From an uncultured Terrimonas sp. (GTDB lineage: Bacteria > Bacteroidota > Bacteroidia > Chitinophagales > Chitinophagaceae), in contig CAMPJQ010000058.1 in the NCBI GenBank assembly GCA_946886925.1, positions 1 to 9,861 on the forward strand: a stretch of DNA of 9,861 nucleotides. The letters are read 5' to 3'. Under the pieces are notes generated by a model. It was not told where the DNA came from. It did not search any database and saw only the letters and a list, made by a program, of their open reading frames with translations. Shown piece by piece: positions 7,722 through 9,861 of this stretch (its first letter is position 1; each line of letters starts with the position of its first letter). The position numbers were made by a program, and so were the translations under genes.

Positions 7722-8420
7722 TTGTTTACGCAGTCCGGCTCAATGCAAATAGCTTTGCGTCAAAATAAATTTCTGTATAGCAGCTATGCCGTTTATTATC
7801 TTTACCGCATGTTAGAATTACCTGTTACCGTACGGATTCCGCTTCCTGAAGAAATGCCTCACCGGCCGGATATAGAAGAACTGTTGCTTAAAAGAAAAAA
7901 AGCGGAGATAACAGAAGGCTACAAAATAACACCCAATACTATCCGCCAGCTTTCTTTTGCTTTCCAGGCGGAGATCAACATCAACAACTCCAGCTTATGG
8001 AATTTGATGCTGGAACTGTTAACCCTGTTGCCTGAACAAATATGCTGCGAATACAGTTTAAATGAAGATGAAACAGTAACCACAGACTACTTTCACAAAG
8101 AGACGATTCTGCAAAAGATCTCGCCTTACAGGCTGGAACTAACGCAGGACTGTTCTTTGCAATTGAACTTGTATGCCCATACTATGAATGAATTAACAGA
8201 GATCATTATTACACCGGCGAAATATATCCGCTTTTCCGGAAGCAACAAAGAGGGCTTTTTACAATGCATGCGTAATTTTAAGCTTGCAGAAATACCCGGC
8301 ATTGCTTTTATAGATGAGTATCCCAAAATAGTAGAACCCTTAAGAAAATTTATTGCAACCACCAGGCGGCCCGAAGATGTGATATGGTCGCTTAACCGTG
8401 CTTTTGGTATAGAGGGATGA
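7722..8420 (+). CDS. Hypothetical cytoplasmic protein, about 225-232 residues
   Basis: I do not recognise this protein. The frame opens with TTG at 7722, but ATG at 7743 (MQIALRQNKFLYSSYAVYYLYRM) is the more likely start and gives 225 residues. There is no signal peptide or transmembrane segment. Composition is that of a soluble mixed alpha/beta protein, rich in Leu, Ile and Glu. Notable stretches are the charged ELLLKRKKAEITEGYK near residue 53, LWNLMLELLTLLPEQICCEYS near 92, and a C-terminal EIPGIAFIDEYPKIVEPLRKF. The overall look (single-domain, acidic, alternating strands) recalls immunity or accessory proteins of Bacteroidota polymorphic-toxin loci, but no toxin gene is adjacent and this is only an impression. 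It follows the structured element by about 130 bases. Codon use and length make it a credible gene. Confidence 0.7.
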   Translation: MFTQSGSMQIALRQNKFLYSSYAVYYLYRMLELPVTVRIPLPEEMPHRPDIEELLLKRKKAEITEGYKITPNTIRQLSFAFQAEININNSSLWNLMLELLTLLPEQICCEYSLNEDETVTTDYFHKETILQKISPYRLELTQDCSLQLNLYAHTMNELTEIIITPAKYIRFSGSNKEGFLQCMRNFKLAEIPGIAFIDEYPKIVEPLRKFIATTRRPEDVIWSLNRAFGIEG

Positions 8421-8561
8421 TATTTCGATATTATACGCCGGCTATTTATACACAATACAATGTTGTCGGTATTTTCCCACGAGGCAGGGACATACCAGGT
8501 ACGATGCCGGAACTTTATAAAGCGTTGCCTGGAGATTTCGGACAGTGTGTGCCTTCCATTA

Positions 8562-9095
8562 TTACCTCTTTCGTCTGTAATGTAATTGGGTTAGTCCTGT
8601 ATCAAATGTTTTTGTATTCACAAGCTCAAGCTGTTGTTCGGGTCTGCCGTCTTTGAAAAGTCTTGTTCCGTTACCAACCAGCACAGGAACAACGGAAATA
8701 ATAAACTCGTCAATGAGATCGTTTTTTAAAAGTTCATTTATTATTTCTGCCCCCCCATCGCAATAGATATTTTTTCCACTTTCGCTTTTTAGTTGCCGTA
8801 CCAATTCCGTTAGATCGCCTGTGTAGAACTTAGTTTTACCAATGTCTGGTCTCTCGGCTCTTGTGATAACATACACATTCCTTTCCCCGTTGTCGTAATG
8901 GGAGGGTCCAATTTTTCCAAGAACCCAATCGTAGGTTCTTCTACCCAGAATTATGGTGTCAATAGTTGAGGTAAACGCTGCATAACCATAGTCTTCACCT
9001 TCTTTTTCTACTACGTTCAAAAAACTAAGGTCATCATCCGGTTTTGCGATGTAACCGTCCAGACTTGCTGCTATAAAAAGAGATAATGTTCGCAT
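8562..9095 (-). CDS. Dihydrofolate-reductase-like protein (RibD_C family)
   Basis: The 177-residue product is full length for the stand-alone RibD C-terminal/DHFR-like family (the YyaP/YwjB type). It starts with the characteristic MRTLSLFIAASLDGYIA, with the DGYIA turn at 13-17. TIILGRRTYDWVLG (47-60) is the region that binds the nucleotide phosphate in relatives, and NIYCDGGAEIINELLKNDLIDEF (109-131) holds the Gly-Gly NADPH-binding loop. It ends with VPVLVGNGTRLF and a beta-strand tail. Members probably reduce small substrates with NADPH; the true substrate of stand-alone forms is generally unknown, and folate or flavin precursor is only a guess. It is cytoplasmic. The gene stands alone, on the strand of mazEF and 251 bases downstream of it. 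The plus-strand stretch 8421-8561 between this gene and the previous one holds nothing recognised beyond a short hairpin (GGTAT at 8468-8472, ATACC at 8492-8496). Confidence 0.9.
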   Translation of the reverse strand: MRTLSLFIAASLDGYIAKPDDDLSFLNVVEKEGEDYGYAAFTSTIDTIILGRRTYDWVLGKIGPSHYDNGERNVYVITRAERPDIGKTKFYTGDLTELVRQLKSESGKNIYCDGGAEIINELLKNDLIDEFIISVVPVLVGNGTRLFKDGRPEQQLELVNTKTFDTGLTQLHYRRKR

Positions 9096-9346
9096 TGTTC
9101 TTTATATGTTATTGCCTGCTTTGTTGCATGGGTGTCGTCACCGTCTGACCACTAACGTACAGGTTGGTGAAGTGCGGAAATAGCGTTCCGTTCTCCGGCT
9201 ACCAAAGTTGATTACTTTAATGAATGTACAAGTTATAGAATTTTGAGTATAGCATACTGCCAGCCAAACAAAAGCTAAGACAATGAACCAGTGCCGACGA
9301 ACGCTGCCCGCCTGCCGCATTTATGCCAGGTATGTTGAATGTGGAT
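9096..9346. other. Gene-free spacer between mazF and the DHFR-like gene
   Basis: No gene with family support lies here. A 60-codon minus-strand frame within it (9138-9320) has a composition (clusters of Arg, Cys, Trp, Thr) typical of translated noncoding DNA. Small inverted repeats are present: CGGAA/TTCCG around 9174-9190, and GTGGA (9341-9345) with TCCAC (9351-9355) across the mazF stop. Base composition differs from the flanking genes. It contains whatever promoter drives the DHFR-like gene, but no clear -33/-7 pair was found. Confidence 0.4.
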
Positions 9347-9673
9347 TCAGTCCACAAATGTTTCCTGCATAACGGTCTTTACTTTTTCAATCTCTTTGTC
9401 GGTCAAAGCCTCAAAACGTTTTACGATTCGCACTCTGTCAATAGTTCGAATTTGGTCAATCGCAATCCAACCTTTACTTACTTTGTGTTTTACCCCAACT
9501 CTTGTAGGGTAAGGCTTTGAACTGCTTGTCACTGGTGCAATTATAATAGTCTGCAGATACTTGTTCATTTCGTTCGGCGATAAGACAACAAAAGGTCCTG
9601 TCTTTTTCATTTCGCTCCCAATTGTTGGGTCAAGGTTAACCAACACAATGTCGTATTGAGTTACCTGCTCCAT
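9347..9673 (-). CDS. mazF: MazF/PemK-family mRNA interferase toxin, catalytic Arg replaced
   Basis: The 108-residue product is full length for MazF/PemK, sequence-specific endoribonucleases normally held inactive by MazE. Visible motifs are QYDIVLVNLDPTIGSE (6-21), the P-x-VVLSP strand (27-33), IIAPVTSSSKPYPTRV (44-59) with Thr49 aligned to catalytic Thr52 of E. coli MazF, and GWIAIDQIRTIDRVRI (68-83). The loop after GSE reads MKKTGP where E. coli MazF has QAGHRP, so the catalytic Arg (R29 in E. coli, R25 in B. subtilis) aligns with Gly26 (codon at 9596-9598). A neighbouring Lys (K23 or K24) could compensate, but activity may be reduced or lost. Its start overlaps the end of the antitoxin gene by 13 bases, the usual coupled arrangement. 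The antitoxin frame is broken upstream, which would fit a harmless toxin. Confidence 0.9.
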   Translation of the reverse strand: MEQVTQYDIVLVNLDPTIGSEMKKTGPFVVLSPNEMNKYLQTIIIAPVTSSSKPYPTRVGVKHKVSKGWIAIDQIRTIDRVRIVKRFEALTDKEIEKVKTVMQETFVD

Positions 9674-9861
9674 TCCTCAAAGTTTTCGTCTTTAAAAACA
9701 TCGTCCATTAAGAGCTGGTCGTCACCATTTTCATGCATTTTTTTGAATACTTTGTCCCAACCTTTTCTCGGTTCAGCTTTAGGTTTAAGAATGATATGGT
9801 CTTTTTCGAAATTAATTCAATTTTGTCGGCGATACTGTATTTTTCAAGGATTGTTTTGGAA
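9661..9861 (-). pseudogene. mazE: mazE antitoxin, frameshifted and cut by the window edge
   Basis: On the minus strand the first visible frame reads SKTILEKYSIADKIELI, the end of a MazE/AbrB-type DNA-binding domain. It then continues as unrelated sequence (SKKTISFLNL...) to a TAA at 9710-9708. A second frame picks up with FEKDHIILKPKAEPRKGW, then KVFKKMHENGDDQLLMDDVF, and ends in FEEWSR with TAA at 9663-9661, overlapping the mazF ATG by 13 bases. That is the expected acidic toxin-binding tail. In the second frame a TGA at 9819-9817 blocks reading from upstream. Restoring one base near 9807-9817 (an A run on the plus strand) would join both halves as ...KIELI-FEKDHIILKP.... So one base appears deleted. 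No in-frame start restores the tail alone. A sequencing or assembly error is the main alternative. The N-terminus lies beyond the window. Confidence 0.75.

Noticed and set aside
8417..8656. A 79-codon frame whose ATG overlaps the stop of the hypothetical gene (ATGA) with a GAGGG before it
   Set aside because: The overlap looks like translational coupling, but the last third is antisense to the DHFR-like gene and the peptide resembles no family. The 8417-8561 part cannot be fully excluded.
9138..9320. A 60-codon minus-strand frame between mazF and the DHFR-like gene
   Set aside because: Residue composition is that of noncoding DNA, and there is no family resemblance.
9096..9346. Possible integron attC-type sites flanking the DHFR-like and mazEF genes
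   Set aside because: A TAACG/GTTAG core is present, but it does not fit the GTTRRRY/RYYYAAC pair, and no long attC-like palindrome or integrase was found.
1..9861. CRISPR arrays, tRNA or rRNA genes, transposases, phage genes
   Set aside because: No direct-repeat array, cloverleaf-like or rRNA sequence, or transposase/integrase motif was seen on either strand.

Overview
The window reads as a piece of a Bacteroidota chromosome, probably a Chitinophagaceae-like or related environmental lineage. The main evidence is the end of a SusC-type outer-membrane receptor directly abutting a SusD-type lipoprotein, together with exported carbohydrate-active proteins, weak Shine-Dalgarno signals and A/T-rich start regions. 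The assignment below phylum level is inference.

Region 1 (1-7264) is the 3' part of a polysaccharide-utilisation-type locus. The SusC C-terminus (1-134) runs without a gap into susD (135-1658), closed by a strong intrinsic terminator (1680-1709). A convergent minus-strand gene (1797-2648) encodes an exported ChbG/YdjC-family carbohydrate deacetylase. Across a 108-base divergent intergenic region carrying three TACCGG copies, two plus-strand genes follow: a 685-residue secreted alpha/beta-hydrolase esterase with Ig-like and putative-Ig modules (2757-4814), and a 771-residue exported glycosidase-like protein of an apparently uncharacterised family (4949-7264). A plausible reading is that SusCD captures and imports an oligosaccharide, while the esterase, the deacetylase and the glycosidase-like protein remove acyl groups and cut the glycan. 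The substrate cannot be named from sequence.

Region 2 (7265-7721) has no convincing gene. It holds a GC-rich, highly structured element (about 7420-7590) ending in an intrinsic terminator, probably a dispersed Bacteroidota repeat or RNA-like element.

Region 3 (7722-9861) looks accessory: an unrecognised cytoplasmic protein (7722-8420), a RibD_C/dihydrofolate-reductase-like protein on the minus strand (8562-9095), a 250-base gene-free spacer, and a minus-strand mazEF toxin-antitoxin pair running off the window edge. That pair looks decayed: the antitoxin frame is broken by a one-base deletion, and the toxin has Gly where the catalytic Arg of MazF is expected. No CRISPR array, tRNA, rRNA, transposase or recognisable phage gene was seen.
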